From Asanoa ferruginea (GTDB lineage: Bacteria; Actinomycetota; Actinomycetes; Mycobacteriales; Micromonosporaceae), in contig NZ_QUMQ01000001.1 of NCBI RefSeq assembly GCF_003387075.1, positions 1,302,001-1,366,000 on the forward strand: DNA of 64,000 nucleotides, in the 5' to 3' direction. The translations under genes and the position numbers were made by a program. The notes beneath the pieces were generated by a model that did not search any database, was not told where the DNA came from, and worked only from the letters and a program-made list of their open reading frames with translations. Below are positions 8,380 through 16,918 of this stretch, one piece after another (the stretch's first letter is position 1; each line of letters starts with the position of its first letter).

Positions 8380-11300
8380 ATGGCCTATCGGACCTGGGGC
8401 AGGGTGTTGCTCGCGGCGCTTGTCGTCGGCCTGCTCGCCGGTGCCGGCCAGCTCGGCTTCGCCTACGGGCTGGGCGTGGTGCGGTTCTCCCGTGACTTTG
8501 AGCAGTTGTCCGGGCAGTGGACCGCACACCTCGCCTGGGTGGCGTGGTTCGCGATGTTGGCCGCCGTCGCCGGCGGCCTCGCGGGCAACTGGCTGGCCCG
8601 CCGCGACGGCCTGCCGGCCACGATCGGCGAGCGGGTGGCGGTGGCGGTCGCCGGCGGCGTCGGCGCACTGGCGGTCGCACCCTTGGCGATGCTCCCGGCC
8701 CGGGCGGCCACGACCGGCGACGGCAACCCGGTCGCGATCGCCGGCCTGTCGGCCGCGTTGGGCGCCCTGGTCGGCGTGTTCGCGGCCCTGGCCGTCTTGT
8801 CACAGCGCGTGGCCGGCCTCAACCTCGGCGCGGTCACCCTGGTGGTCTGGCTGGTCGCGCTCCTCTCGGTGGCGCCGTCGTTGGGCCCCGACGACCCATT
8901 GCCAGAAGTACGCCTGGGCGTGCTCGACGCGACCTGGCTCGGCGACAGTCTGGCGCAGCGGCTGGCCGTGATCGTGATGCCGGCGATAGCGCTGGCCGTC
9001 GGCGCCGGCATCGGCGCCCTGGCCCGCTGGCGCGGCCTCCCGATGATCCCCGTGGCGGTGTCCGGTGTGGTGGGTCCGGCCCTGCTGGCGCTGGCCTACC
9101 TGATCGCCGGCCCGGGCAACGACGCCGACCGCTACCAGGCGGCGCCCTACTGGGGCGCACTGATCGCGGTGGCGGCGGGCGGGCTGGGCTCGGTGCTGGC
9201 CTCGGTGGCCCGGCAACTCACCGCCGGCGGCGGCGCGGCCGCACCGGCAGCCGGTCCCGGCCCCCGACACGGCGGCGACCACACGGCGGAGGTCTTCCCC
9301 AGCTACGGCGGCTCGGCGTCCGAGTCCTGGAGCAGCGAGAAGCCGGATAGTGCGACCGGCTCATTCGGGCGCGAGCCCGACAAGGACCTGTTCGGAAACC
9401 CGCGCCACGAGCAGCGCGAACCGGGCGACGCCTCGTTCACCGGCTTCGGCCGGGCCGGGTCGCCGAGCGATCCGGACAGCGACCGGATCGACGAGCGCGA
9501 CCCCCTGGGCGGCGGCGCCTCCTTCACCGGCTTCGGCAGCGGACCGGCCCGCGGGTCAGACCGCGACGCGCTCGGCAGCCCCGAGAGTGACGCCTCCTTC
9601 GGCGGCGCCAAGCGCGACGCCCTCGGCAGCGCTGAGAGCGGCGCGTCCTTCACGAGCTTTGGCGGCACCAAGCGCGACCCACTCGGCAGCGCCGAGCGCG
9701 ACGCCTCGTTCACCAGCTTTGGCGGCGCCAAGCGCGACCCACTCGGCAGCGCCGAGCGCGACGCGTCCTTCACGAGCTTTGGCGACGCCGAGCGCGACCC
9801 ACTCGGCAGCGCCGAGGGCGACGCGTCCTTCGGCAGCTTTGGCGGCGCCAAACGCGACCCACTCGGCAGCGCCGAAGGCGACGCCTCGTTCACCAGCTTT
9901 GGCGGCGCCAAACGCGACCCACTCGGCAGCGCCGAAGGCGACGCGTCCTTCACGAGCTTCGGTGGCGGCGAGCGCGAGCCGCTCGGCAGCGCCGAGGGCG
10001 ATGCCTCCTTCGGCGGCGCCAGGAGCGAACCGCTCGGCAGCGCCGAGCGCGACGCGTCGTCCACGAGCTTTGGCGGCGCCAAGCGCGACCCGCTCGGCAG
10101 CGCCGAGGGCGATGCCTCCTTCGCGAGCTTCGGCGGCGGCGAGCGCGAGCCGCGCGGCGGTGAACGCGACCGGCTCACCGGCGCCGCGAGCGGCGGGTTC
10201 GGCAGTGGCGAGGGTGATCCACTCGGCATGTCCGGGAGTGCTGGGCGTGACCCGCTCGGCGCGGCCGGAGGCGGCGGGCCCGGTGCCGGCCGTGGCCGGT
10301 CCGGTGCCGAGCCGCGCGGTGGCACCGGCGCCCGGTCCGAGGGCGTTGCTGCGCCGAGCAGCGAGTCCGCCGCCGCCAGGCGGGCGCGTGACCTGAGCGA
10401 CATGGAGCGGTCGACCGCGCCGCGGGTGGGTGACGGAAAGTCGCCGTCCGCGCCGGCGCGGGCGTCGTTGTTCAACCCGCCCACGCCGGTGGCGCCGCCG
10501 CGCCAACCCGAGGTGGTCTCGCCGCCGCCGGGTCCGGAGCCGACGCCGATCCGGCCCTTCGAGCGGCAGAGCACCCCTGGTCCAGGCGACTGGCGCACCG
10601 ACAGAACCTCGACGTTCCCGGCGTCGTCCGTGCCCGTCGTGCCGGCTTCGCCGGCGAGCGGGTCCGAGCGGCGCGACGACGGCGACCTCCACTCGCGGCC
10701 GACATCGATCCGGCCGCAGCCACCGGCGCCGGGCGCGATCCCGCGCCAGCCGGGGCGCGGCGAGCCCGAGCAGGCTGGCCAGGCGGCCGGCACGAGTTGG
10801 GCCAGCCGCGCCGATCAAGGCGCCAGCCAACCCGGCGGCGAGATGCCCGACTGGCGGCTCGCGCCGCCGGCGTGGACGCCGCCGCCACCGGTGACGCCGG
10901 GCAGCGATCCAGCGGCCGGACCCAGCGCGCCACCGGTCCCGGCCCGAGACGCGGCCCCGGCCGCCGAGGCCGCGCCGGCCAAGGCACCGGAGCAGAAGCG
11001 GCGCGGCCTGTTCCGCCGCAAGAACAAGTCCGAGCCGACGCCGGTGGCGGAGGCCGCCGACAGTGGCTGGGTCGATGTTCCATCCGCCGGCGGACCCGGA
11101 TCCGGGTCCGAGCAGCCGACCACCGGCGACCCAACCCCGAGCGGCCCCCGCGGCTTCGGCTTCGGCGGCCTGGTCACCAGCCGCTTCGGCGGCGGCGACG
11201 ACCGGTCCGACCGCGACCCGACCGACAGCGGCTCCGACCTGGGTCGGCGCGGGGACGCCTTTGGCCGGCCTCACGACGCGGACGGCCTCGGGTCCCGCGA

Positions 11301-12213
11301 CAGCAGCGCCCCCGACAGCGGCGGCCGCGACAGCGGCGGCCGCGACAGCGGCGGCCGCGACCGGCAAGGCCAGGGCTCCAGCGCGGACGGCTTCGCCGGC
11401 CGCGACAGCGGCGCCCGCGGTCGCGACACGGACAGCCTCGCGGCCCGCGACAGCGGCGCCCACGACCTGGGCGCCCGGGACTCCGGCGCTCGGGACCGCG
11501 GAGCCGGCCTCGGGACCAGCGGCCTCGGCGCCGCCAACCGGAGCCGCAACTCCTGGGACACCGCAGACGACACCGACCGGCCTCCGGCCGACCCCGCCAC
11601 GACCGGCCGCGGCGCCAGCCGAAGCCGCCCCTCGTGGGACCCGGCAGCCACCAGCGAGCAGGACCAGGGTCCGACGGCCGCCCGAAGCCGCACCTCCTGG
11701 GACACCAACGGCCCAGGCCGGCAGGACACCGGCACACCCAGCGCCGGCCGCGGTTCCTGGGACCCCGCCGGCCAAAACCAGCCGGCCCCGGCCGACGACG
11801 ACCGCGGCACCGGCCGGAAGGCGGGCCGAGCCCAGCGCCACCTGCACAGCGTCGACCTGGGCAGCGACGACGGCAGCTGGGACATCGACGACGCCCCGGC
11901 CCGCAGCACCCCGACCAACGACGACAACGACAAGGCCGACGAAGCAGACAGCGCCGAGACGGCGAGCCCGTCCCGCGGCCTCTTCCGCCGCAACCGCAAC
12001 AACACCGCGGAGAGCACCGACCCGGCCCCCGACGCTCCGGCCGACCAACCCCGCGGCAAGCGCGGCAAGGGCGACAAGCCGATCCGCGAGCGCGACGAGG
12101 AATACGTTGACTGGGTCACCGGCCTCAGCGCACCGGAGCCGGTCAACGAGCGCCGCCGCGACGAAACGCCGCGCCGCTCGCTGCGCTCGACGACCCGGCA
12201 GAAAGACGAGTAG
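8380..12213 (+). CDS. Large membrane-anchored protein with long repetitive disordered C-terminal region
   Basis: I do not recognise a family. The preferred ATG at 8380 gives 1277 residues; a GTG 12 codons upstream is possible. Residues 1-285 contain about eight hydrophobic helices. The rest is Gly/Ser/Asp/Arg/Pro-rich and predicted disordered. Residues 396-591 carry about ten 20-residue repeats of the type DPLGSAEGDASFTSFGGAKR. DSGGR is repeated near 979, RSxxSWD motifs recur near 1045-1130, and GLFRRK/GLFRRN basic motifs occur near 875 and 1200. The C-terminus is basic. It may be an envelope scaffold or substrate of a modifying enzyme; function unknown. The opposite strand shows long open frames only because of base composition. 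Confidence 0.85.
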   Translation: MAYRTWGRVLLAALVVGLLAGAGQLGFAYGLGVVRFSRDFEQLSGQWTAHLAWVAWFAMLAAVAGGLAGNWLARRDGLPATIGERVAVAVAGGVGALAVAPLAMLPARAATTGDGNPVAIAGLSAALGALVGVFAALAVLSQRVAGLNLGAVTLVVWLVALLSVAPSLGPDDPLPEVRLGVLDATWLGDSLAQRLAVIVMPAIALAVGAGIGALARWRGLPMIPVAVSGVVGPALLALAYLIAGPGNDADRYQAAPYWGALIAVAAGGLGSVLASVARQLTAGGGAAAPAAGPGPRHGGDHTAEVFPSYGGSASESWSSEKPDSATGSFGREPDKDLFGNPRHEQREPGDASFTGFGRAGSPSDPDSDRIDERDPLGGGASFTGFGSGPARGSDRDALGSPESDASFGGAKRDALGSAESGASFTSFGGTKRDPLGSAERDASFTSFGGAKRDPLGSAERDASFTSFGDAERDPLGSAEGDASFGSFGGAKRDPLGSAEGDASFTSFGGAKRDPLGSAEGDASFTSFGGGEREPLGSAEGDASFGGARSEPLGSAERDASSTSFGGAKRDPLGSAEGDASFASFGGGEREPRGGERDRLTGAASGGFGSGEGDPLGMSGSAGRDPLGAAGGGGPGAGRGRSGAEPRGGTGARSEGVAAPSSESAAARRARDLSDMERSTAPRVGDGKSPSAPARASLFNPPTPVAPPRQPEVVSPPPGPEPTPIRPFERQSTPGPGDWRTDRTSTFPASSVPVVPASPASGSERRDDGDLHSRPTSIRPQPPAPGAIPRQPGRGEPEQAGQAAGTSWASRADQGASQPGGEMPDWRLAPPAWTPPPPVTPGSDPAAGPSAPPVPARDAAPAAEAAPAKAPEQKRRGLFRRKNKSEPTPVAEAADSGWVDVPSAGGPGSGSEQPTTGDPTPSGPRGFGFGGLVTSRFGGGDDRSDRDPTDSGSDLGRRGDAFGRPHDADGLGSRDSSAPDSGGRDSGGRDSGGRDRQGQGSSADGFAGRDSGARGRDTDSLAARDSGAHDLGARDSGARDRGAGLGTSGLGAANRSRNSWDTADDTDRPPADPATTGRGASRSRPSWDPAATSEQDQGPTAARSRTSWDTNGPGRQDTGTPSAGRGSWDPAGQNQPAPADDDRGTGRKAGRAQRHLHSVDLGSDDGSWDIDDAPARSTPTNDDNDKADEADSAETASPSRGLFRRNRNNTAESTDPAPDAPADQPRGKRGKGDKPIRERDEEYVDWVTGLSAPEPVNERRRDETPRRSLRSTTRQKDE
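9565..10152 (+). repeat. In-frame 60-nt minisatellite, about ten copies
   Basis: A 60-nt unit repeats in register from 9565, changing phase slightly after 10020 where a shorter unit occurs. Each unit encodes about 20 residues (DPLGSAE-x-DASFTSFGGAKR). Copies at 9661-9960 are the most alike, and third positions differ modestly between copies. The unit is a multiple of three, so copy-number changes keep the frame. Confidence 0.9.
11314..11358 (+). repeat. Three perfect 15-nt in-frame repeats (DSGGR)
   Basis: GACAGCGGCGGCCGC occurs three times without a mismatch, encoding DSGGR x3 within the disordered tail of the large membrane protein. Degenerate copies continue around it (DSGAR, DSGAH). Perfect identity suggests recent expansion by slippage. 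Confidence 0.9.
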
Positions 12214-12228
12214 CGCGGCCGGCTCGGC

Positions 12229-13035
12229 CTAGGCGGAGAAAGCCGCGAAGCTGGGCCAGCCGAAGTGGTTGAGCGGACCGCTGCCGTTGCCCAGCTTCCA
12301 GTCGCGCGCGCCGACCAGGCCGCGGGCCACGTATTCCTTCGCCGCGACCAGGGCTTCGAGCACGTCGTCGCCCTGGGCCAGGCGGGCCGTGATCGCCGCC
12401 GAGAAGGTGCAACCGGTGCCGCGGCTGTTGCGGGTCTGCACCCGTGGGTAGCGCAGGAAGCGCGCCCCCGCGTCGGTCCAGACCGCGTCGACCGCCTCTT
12501 CGCCCGCGACCATGTCGCCGCCGGTCACCACGACGTAGGTCGGGCCGTTGGAGGCGATCTGGGCCGCCGCTCCGGCCATGTCGGCCGGTGTCGAGACCTG
12601 CCAGCCGACCAGCGCTGACGCCTCTTCGCGGTTGGGTGTCGCGACCGCCGCGTAGGGCAGCAGCCGCTCCAACGCGGTGATCACACCGCGCCGCCGCCCG
12701 GCCGCCGACTCGAGCACCGGGTCGACGACCAGCTTGGGCAACACGCCCGCCCGGGCCTTGGCGGTCACCGCCGCGGCGGCCTCGGCGGTGGCCAGCATGC
12801 CGACCTTCACCGCCGCGATCGGCATGTCGTCGAGCACAGCCGAGAGCTGTGCCGAGACCACGTTGCCGGGTAGTTCGAAGACGTCCTGGACGCCTCGGGT
12901 GTTCTGTGCGGTCACGGATGTCGCCACGAACGCGCCATAGAGCCGCATCGCCGCGAACACCTTCAGGTCGGCCTGCAACCCGGATCCCCCGCTGGAGTCC
13001 GAACCGCCGATCGCGAGCACCGCGAGTGGTGTCAT
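12229..13035 (-). CDS. thiD: Hydroxymethylpyrimidine/phosphomethylpyrimidine kinase
   Basis: Phosphorylates HMP and HMP-P in thiamine synthesis. It has 268 residues of the ribokinase-like ThiD fold. The start is MTPLAVLAIGGSDSSGGSGLQADLKVF; DPVLESAAGRR is the nucleotide/metal region and RGTGCTFSAAITARLAQG contains the anion hole and catalytic Asp/Cys region. GGGAGG lies 7 nt before the ATG and abuts a long hairpin (13044-13081). No TPP riboswitch motif was seen. It is not clustered with other thi genes. The 3' end lies 15 bp from the convergent large membrane gene. Confidence 0.96.
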   Translation of the reverse strand: MTPLAVLAIGGSDSSGGSGLQADLKVFAAMRLYGAFVATSVTAQNTRGVQDVFELPGNVVSAQLSAVLDDMPIAAVKVGMLATAEAAAAVTAKARAGVLPKLVVDPVLESAAGRRRGVITALERLLPYAAVATPNREEASALVGWQVSTPADMAGAAAQIASNGPTYVVVTGGDMVAGEEAVDAVWTDAGARFLRYPRVQTRNSRGTGCTFSAAITARLAQGDDVLEALVAAKEYVARGLVGARDWKLGNGSGPLNHFGWPSFAAFSA

Positions 13036-13043
13036 TGGTTCCT

Positions 13044-13081
13044 CCCGCCTCTCGTACTACACGGGTAGCACGAGAGGCGGG
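13044..13081 (-). terminator. Long perfect hairpin between the aldo/keto reductase and thiD
   Basis: Arms CCCGCCTCTCGT (13044-13055) and ACGAGAGGCGGG (13070-13081) pair perfectly. After one mismatch CTAC/GTAG continues the stem to a 4-nt loop. It can terminate the upstream aldo/keto reductase transcript. Because its 3' arm runs directly into the thiD ribosome site, it could also limit thiD translation. Confidence 0.65.
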
Positions 13082-13122
13082 CCGGACGACGGACTAAATC
13101 GCACTAACGATCGACAGTGGGG

Positions 13123-14076
13123 TCACCCCAGGGCGCGCAGCGCCGCGAGATCCTCGGCCGACGGCTGCCAGGCGGCGGCCGCCGCGTTGGCCCGGATCTG
13201 GTCGGGCGTCGTCGCACCGGCGATCACCGAGACGACGGCCGGCGCCGCCGCCAGGCCGCCGATGGCGACAGTGAGCATGGACAGGCCGCGCTCGTCCGCG
13301 TACTCCTGATAAGCCTCGATGCGATCCCACGGCGCTTCCGCCAGCCGCCGTGCGAACCGCTCCTTGGTCAGCCGGGTGCCCGCGGGCGCCGCCTGGCCGC
13401 GCCGGTATTTCCCGGTCAGCAGGCCGCTCTCCAGCGGGAAGAACGGCAGCACGCCCAGCCCGAACTTCTCGCAGGCGGGCACGAGCTCGGCCTCCACACC
13501 TCGGTGCAGCAGGCTGTAGTGGTTCTGGGCGCTGATGAACGGCGCCCAACCGCGGGTCTTCGACACCCAGGCCGCGTCGGCGACCTCCCAGGCGGCGAAG
13601 TTGGAGCAGCCGATGTAGCGCACCTTCCCCGCGGTCACCAGATCGTCGAGCGCCGACAGGGTCTCCTCGATCGGCGTCGACCGGTCCGGCTCGTGCATCT
13701 GGTAGAGGTCGATGTAGTCCGTCTCCAGCCGGCGCAGCGAACCCTCGACCGCCCGCATGATGTAGCGGCGGGCGCCGCGCGCACCCCGGTCCGGGCCGTT
13801 GATCCCCGACATCGACATGCCGAACTTGGTCGCCACCACCACGTCGTCGCGGCGGCCCTTGAGCGCCGCGCCGAGGAACCGCTCGGACGCCTCGTGGCGG
13901 GGGCCGCCATAGGTGTCGGAGGTGTCGAAGAAATTGATCCCGACCTCCAGCGCGGCATCGACGACATCGTGCGCGCCGTGCGCGTCGATATCGCGGCCGA
14001 AGGTGTTGCAACCGACTCCGGCAACGGACACGACCAGTCCCGAATTGCCGAGCCGGCGATAGATCATCGCGCTCAC
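13123..14076 (-). CDS. Aldo/keto reductase
   Basis: NADPH-dependent TIM-barrel oxidoreductase of 317 residues. Catalytic tetrad positions are visible: Asp in FFDTSDTYG with Tyr two residues later, Lys in VVVATKFG, and His in DLYQMHEPD. SVIAGATTPDQIRANAAA is the NADPH-binding C-terminal segment. I chose GTG at 14076 because GGAG lies 6 nt upstream; ATG at 14067 is the alternative. The open frame extending to 14274 overlaps the divergent glycosyltransferase promoter. Substrate unknown. Confidence 0.93.
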   Translation of the reverse strand: MSAMIYRRLGNSGLVVSVAGVGCNTFGRDIDAHGAHDVVDAALEVGINFFDTSDTYGGPRHEASERFLGAALKGRRDDVVVATKFGMSMSGINGPDRGARGARRYIMRAVEGSLRRLETDYIDLYQMHEPDRSTPIEETLSALDDLVTAGKVRYIGCSNFAAWEVADAAWVSKTRGWAPFISAQNHYSLLHRGVEAELVPACEKFGLGVLPFFPLESGLLTGKYRRGQAAPAGTRLTKERFARRLAEAPWDRIEAYQEYADERGLSMLTVAIGGLAAAPAVVSVIAGATTPDQIRANAAAAAWQPSAEDLAALRALG

Positions 14077-14260
14077 GCCGTACTCCAGAAAAGAAGGGGA
14101 TGTCACACCGTGCGCCCGTTTCCGCACCGCGGGCGACGGTGTCGGCCGATAGCCCACGCCGCAACGCGTGGCACTATCCTTTGCGCGGGCATTGCTAGAG
14201 TCTGACACCTTGTGGCGGCCACCTATTTCGGTCGCCCCCCGATGGGAGCGTGGACCGGAA

Positions 14261-15214
14261 ATGACGGCAACCAACAGGTTCCAGCAGCGGTCCGCCGCAG
14301 CGGAGCCAGCCGACGTCGCGGCGCCGGAGCGGCTGGACGTGACGGTCGTGCTGCCGTGCTACAACGAGCAGGATCACGTGCTGCTGGAGATCGAGCGGAT
14401 CTCCGCCGCCATGGACCGCAGCGGCTACAGCTATGAACTGCTGGCCATCGACGACTGCTCGACCGATAACACCCTCTCCGTCCTGCGCGACGCCGAGCTG
14501 CGCTTCCCGAATCTGCGTGTGATGCCGTTCCACCGCAACGGCGGCTCGGGCACGGCACGCCGGATCGGCACCCGGGAGGCGCGCGGCGAAATCGTCGTGT
14601 GGACCGACGCCGACATGACCTATCCCAATGAGCGCATCCCCGAGTTGGTGCAGCTCCTGGAGAAAGACCAGAACATCGACCAGGTGGTCGGTGCGCGCAC
14701 CAGCGAGCAGGGCACCCACAAGCTGCTCCGGGTGCCGGCCAAGTGGGTCATCCGCAAGATCGCCGAGCGGCTCGCCGGCCAGAAGATCCCCGACCTCAAC
14801 TCGGGCCTGCGGGCGTTCCGCCGCGAGGTGTCACTGCCCTACCTGCGGCTGCTCCCGCCCGGGTTCTCCTGTGTGACGACGATCACGATGGCGTTCCTGC
14901 ACAACCAGCACGACGTGCGTTACGTCTCGATCGACTACGCGAAGCGCGCCGGCTCGTCGAAGTTCCACTTCGTCCGCGACGCCTACCGCTACATCCTCCA
15001 GGTCGTCCGCATGGTGATGTACTTCAACCCACTCAAGGTGCTGATGCCCCCGGCGCTGTGGCTGATCGGCATCGGCATCGTGAAGGTCATCTACGACGTC
15101 ATCGCCCACCCGGTCCGGGTCGCCAACAACACCGTCATGCTCCTGATGGCCGGGCTGATAATCGCGGCCGTGGCGCTGCTGGCCGACCTCATCGTGCGGT
15201 CCCGCGCGGAATAG
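14261..15214 (+). CDS. GT2 glycosyltransferase, polyprenyl-phosphate sugar synthase-like
   Basis: Likely transfers a nucleotide-activated sugar to polyprenyl phosphate at the inner membrane face. It has 317 residues from the ATG at 14261. GT-A motifs are DVTVVLPCYNEQDHV, LAIDDCSTDNTL and WTDADMTYPNERI, where DAD is the metal site. Two C-terminal transmembrane helices (about 255-280 and 285-308) follow, as in dolichyl-phosphate glucose/mannose synthases. The membrane protein 4 bp downstream is a natural partner that would use the lipid-linked sugar. The sugar is unknown. Confidence 0.9.
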   Translation: MTATNRFQQRSAAAEPADVAAPERLDVTVVLPCYNEQDHVLLEIERISAAMDRSGYSYELLAIDDCSTDNTLSVLRDAELRFPNLRVMPFHRNGGSGTARRIGTREARGEIVVWTDADMTYPNERIPELVQLLEKDQNIDQVVGARTSEQGTHKLLRVPAKWVIRKIAERLAGQKIPDLNSGLRAFRREVSLPYLRLLPPGFSCVTTITMAFLHNQHDVRYVSIDYAKRAGSSKFHFVRDAYRYILQVVRMVMYFNPLKVLMPPALWLIGIGIVKVIYDVIAHPVRVANNTVMLLMAGLIIAAVALLADLIVRSRAE

Positions 15215-15218
15215 CGCC

Positions 15219-16712
15219 ATGACCGTCACCGACGTCGCGCCGGCGCAGGCCGCAGAACAGCCACCCCGTCCCACGCCTTCCAAGGAAGACCGCTGGGGCT
15301 GGACAGGCGTCGGCGCGATCACCCTCGTGCTGGCCGTCTCCTTCATCCCGCGGCTCAACCTGCCGTTCGGCGACAACCACATGGGCCGGATCATCAGCCG
15401 CTATGCGCTGCATCTGGCCAACCTGCACGAAAAGGGCATCGTCGGCTCCGACTTCAGCGCCGACTGGGAGCCCTACAGCAACGCCGCCTACGCGCACCAC
15501 CCGCCGCTGCTCAACATCCTGACCGCGCTGTTCGGCTCGTTCCCCGGCGACCAGCCCGTAGAGGTGTGGATCGCGCCCTACCTGCTCGCCCTGCTGGTCG
15601 TCCCGGCCGGCGCGGCCCTGCTGCGCGGTTTCGGCCTGCGCTGGACGGCCACCCTGCTCGCGGTCGGCCTGATGGCGTCGACGACGTTCTTCTGGGTCTA
15701 CAGCCCGATCATGTTCGACCTGGGCCCGATCCTGCTGATCTCCGCGGTCGTCGTGGTGCTGCGCCGCAAGGACTACCAGCCGCCCCGCTGGCTGCTGGTG
15801 ATCGCCTGCATCGCGGCCCTGCTGGCCACGATGGTCTCCTGGCCCGGCATCGGCTTCGCCGGCGCGATGGGCCTATGGCTACTCCTCGGCCGCCGCAAGA
15901 TCGACCGAGTCGTCCTCTGGGTCGGCGGCGCGATGGTCGTCGGCCTGCTGATCAGCCTGACCTTCATCGTCGGCGTCAGCGGCATCGCCGACCTGACCCA
16001 CCAGGCCGAGTTCCGCACGCAGGGCGGCACCTTCACCGCCGAACAGTTCGTCCGCCGCCAGGGCCGCAACCTCGACGCCCTGCTGCCGATCTGGTATCTG
16101 GTGCTGCTCGGCCTCGGCACCCTGGCCGGCCTGTGGGACAAACGCACCCGCCTCTACATGGCGTTCGCGCTGCTGTTCAACATCTTCTGGACCGTCGGCC
16201 TCAACAACGGCGCCTACATCCACGACTACTGGGACTACCCGGTCATGATCCTCGGCCTGGTCGGCATGGGCGTGCTGATCGACCGCGTGATCGCCTTCCT
16301 GCCCGGCAAGCTAACCCTGGCCGGTGCGAGCGCGGCCGGCCTGCTCATGGTCGCGTGGCTGGGCTTCATCGTGCTGGGCCGGATCGACCACAACTACGTC
16401 GAGACCCCGACCGACGCCGGCACGCTCGTCTCGGAGCACGACCCGGCCCCCAACCAGACGGTCGCCTGGGTAGCCGGCGGCGGCCTGTCCACCCCGCGCT
16501 GGTTCGCCTATTACTGGAACATGGCGCCGAAGGGTGTCACGCCCGCGGTGCTCGCCAGCAACGAGGCCAACCCCACCGACCTGGTCCTGATGGACCTCCG
16601 CAAGGTCCCCACCTGGCTGCCGAAGACGATCGGCGACCGCGCGGTGGCGGAGGAGGGCCATTACGCCCTGATCCGGATCTCCGACCTGAAGGCCGCCGAG
16701 ATCACCCCATAG
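15219..16712 (+). CDS. Multi-pass membrane protein, GT-C-type glycosyltransferase-like
   Basis: Integral membrane protein of 497 residues with about 10-11 hydrophobic helices. Early residues GRIISRYALHLANLHEKG and AYAHHPPLLNIL resemble the first extracytoplasmic loop of ArnT/PMT-like GT-C enzymes, where acidic and HPP-type motifs bind the lipid-sugar donor. A C-terminal extracytoplasmic domain follows residue 400. It is 4 bp after the GT2 gene, so they form an operon for transfer of a lipid-linked sugar outside the membrane. The acceptor is unknown. A strong terminator follows. Confidence 0.82.
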   Translation: MTVTDVAPAQAAEQPPRPTPSKEDRWGWTGVGAITLVLAVSFIPRLNLPFGDNHMGRIISRYALHLANLHEKGIVGSDFSADWEPYSNAAYAHHPPLLNILTALFGSFPGDQPVEVWIAPYLLALLVVPAGAALLRGFGLRWTATLLAVGLMASTTFFWVYSPIMFDLGPILLISAVVVVLRRKDYQPPRWLLVIACIAALLATMVSWPGIGFAGAMGLWLLLGRRKIDRVVLWVGGAMVVGLLISLTFIVGVSGIADLTHQAEFRTQGGTFTAEQFVRRQGRNLDALLPIWYLVLLGLGTLAGLWDKRTRLYMAFALLFNIFWTVGLNNGAYIHDYWDYPVMILGLVGMGVLIDRVIAFLPGKLTLAGASAAGLLMVAWLGFIVLGRIDHNYVETPTDAGTLVSEHDPAPNQTVAWVAGGGLSTPRWFAYYWNMAPKGVTPAVLASNEANPTDLVLMDLRKVPTWLPKTIGDRAVAEEGHYALIRISDLKAAEITP

Positions 16713-16726
16713 CCGAAATAGCTGAA

Positions 16727-16765
16727 GCCGCCGCCTCGACCACGTCGGGGCGGCAGCTTTGTTTT
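16727..16765 (+). terminator. Intrinsic terminator after the GT-C-like gene
   Basis: GCCGCC(g)CC(t)CGAC pairs with GTCGGGGCGGC around a CAC loop, giving an 11-bp stem with two single-base bulges, followed by TTTGTTTTG. It lies 14 bp past the stop codon. Confidence 0.8.
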
Positions 16766-16796
16766 GACTCGGGTCCGCGGTGGGCACGACCGTCGC

Positions 16797-16829
16797 TCCC
16801 GCCAGAGACCGCTTCGCTGCCAGATCCGC
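16797..16829 (+). repeat. 33-nt repeat, left copy flanking the IS30 element
   Basis: Matches 18181-18213 at 30 of 33 positions in the same orientation. Core: CGCTTCGCTGCCAG. A small CAGnG/CGCTG hairpin is possible. It lies about 90 bp left of the IS end. It is too far from the IS ends and too diverged to be a target duplication. Confidence 0.8.
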
Positions 16830-16918
16830 GCCCGGTCACCGGCCACCCCAACCCGAGGCCCGCGCGCCGGCTCCGAGCGCGGGTTCAGCCGAGATCTAGG
16901 TAAATAGATGCTCCGATA

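Noticed and set aside
9556-12048. Long minus-strand open frame (830 codons) opposite the repeat-rich membrane protein
   Set aside because: Ala/Val/Gly-rich translation mirrors the plus-strand codon composition and the 60-nt repeat. It has no recognisable domain, and the plus strand has a coherent membrane domain and start.
14077-14260. Promoters in the divergent aldo/keto reductase-GT2 gap
   Set aside because: A TAGAGT-like -10 exists near 14196, but no -35 at 16-19 nt spacing is convincing, so no promoter is called.
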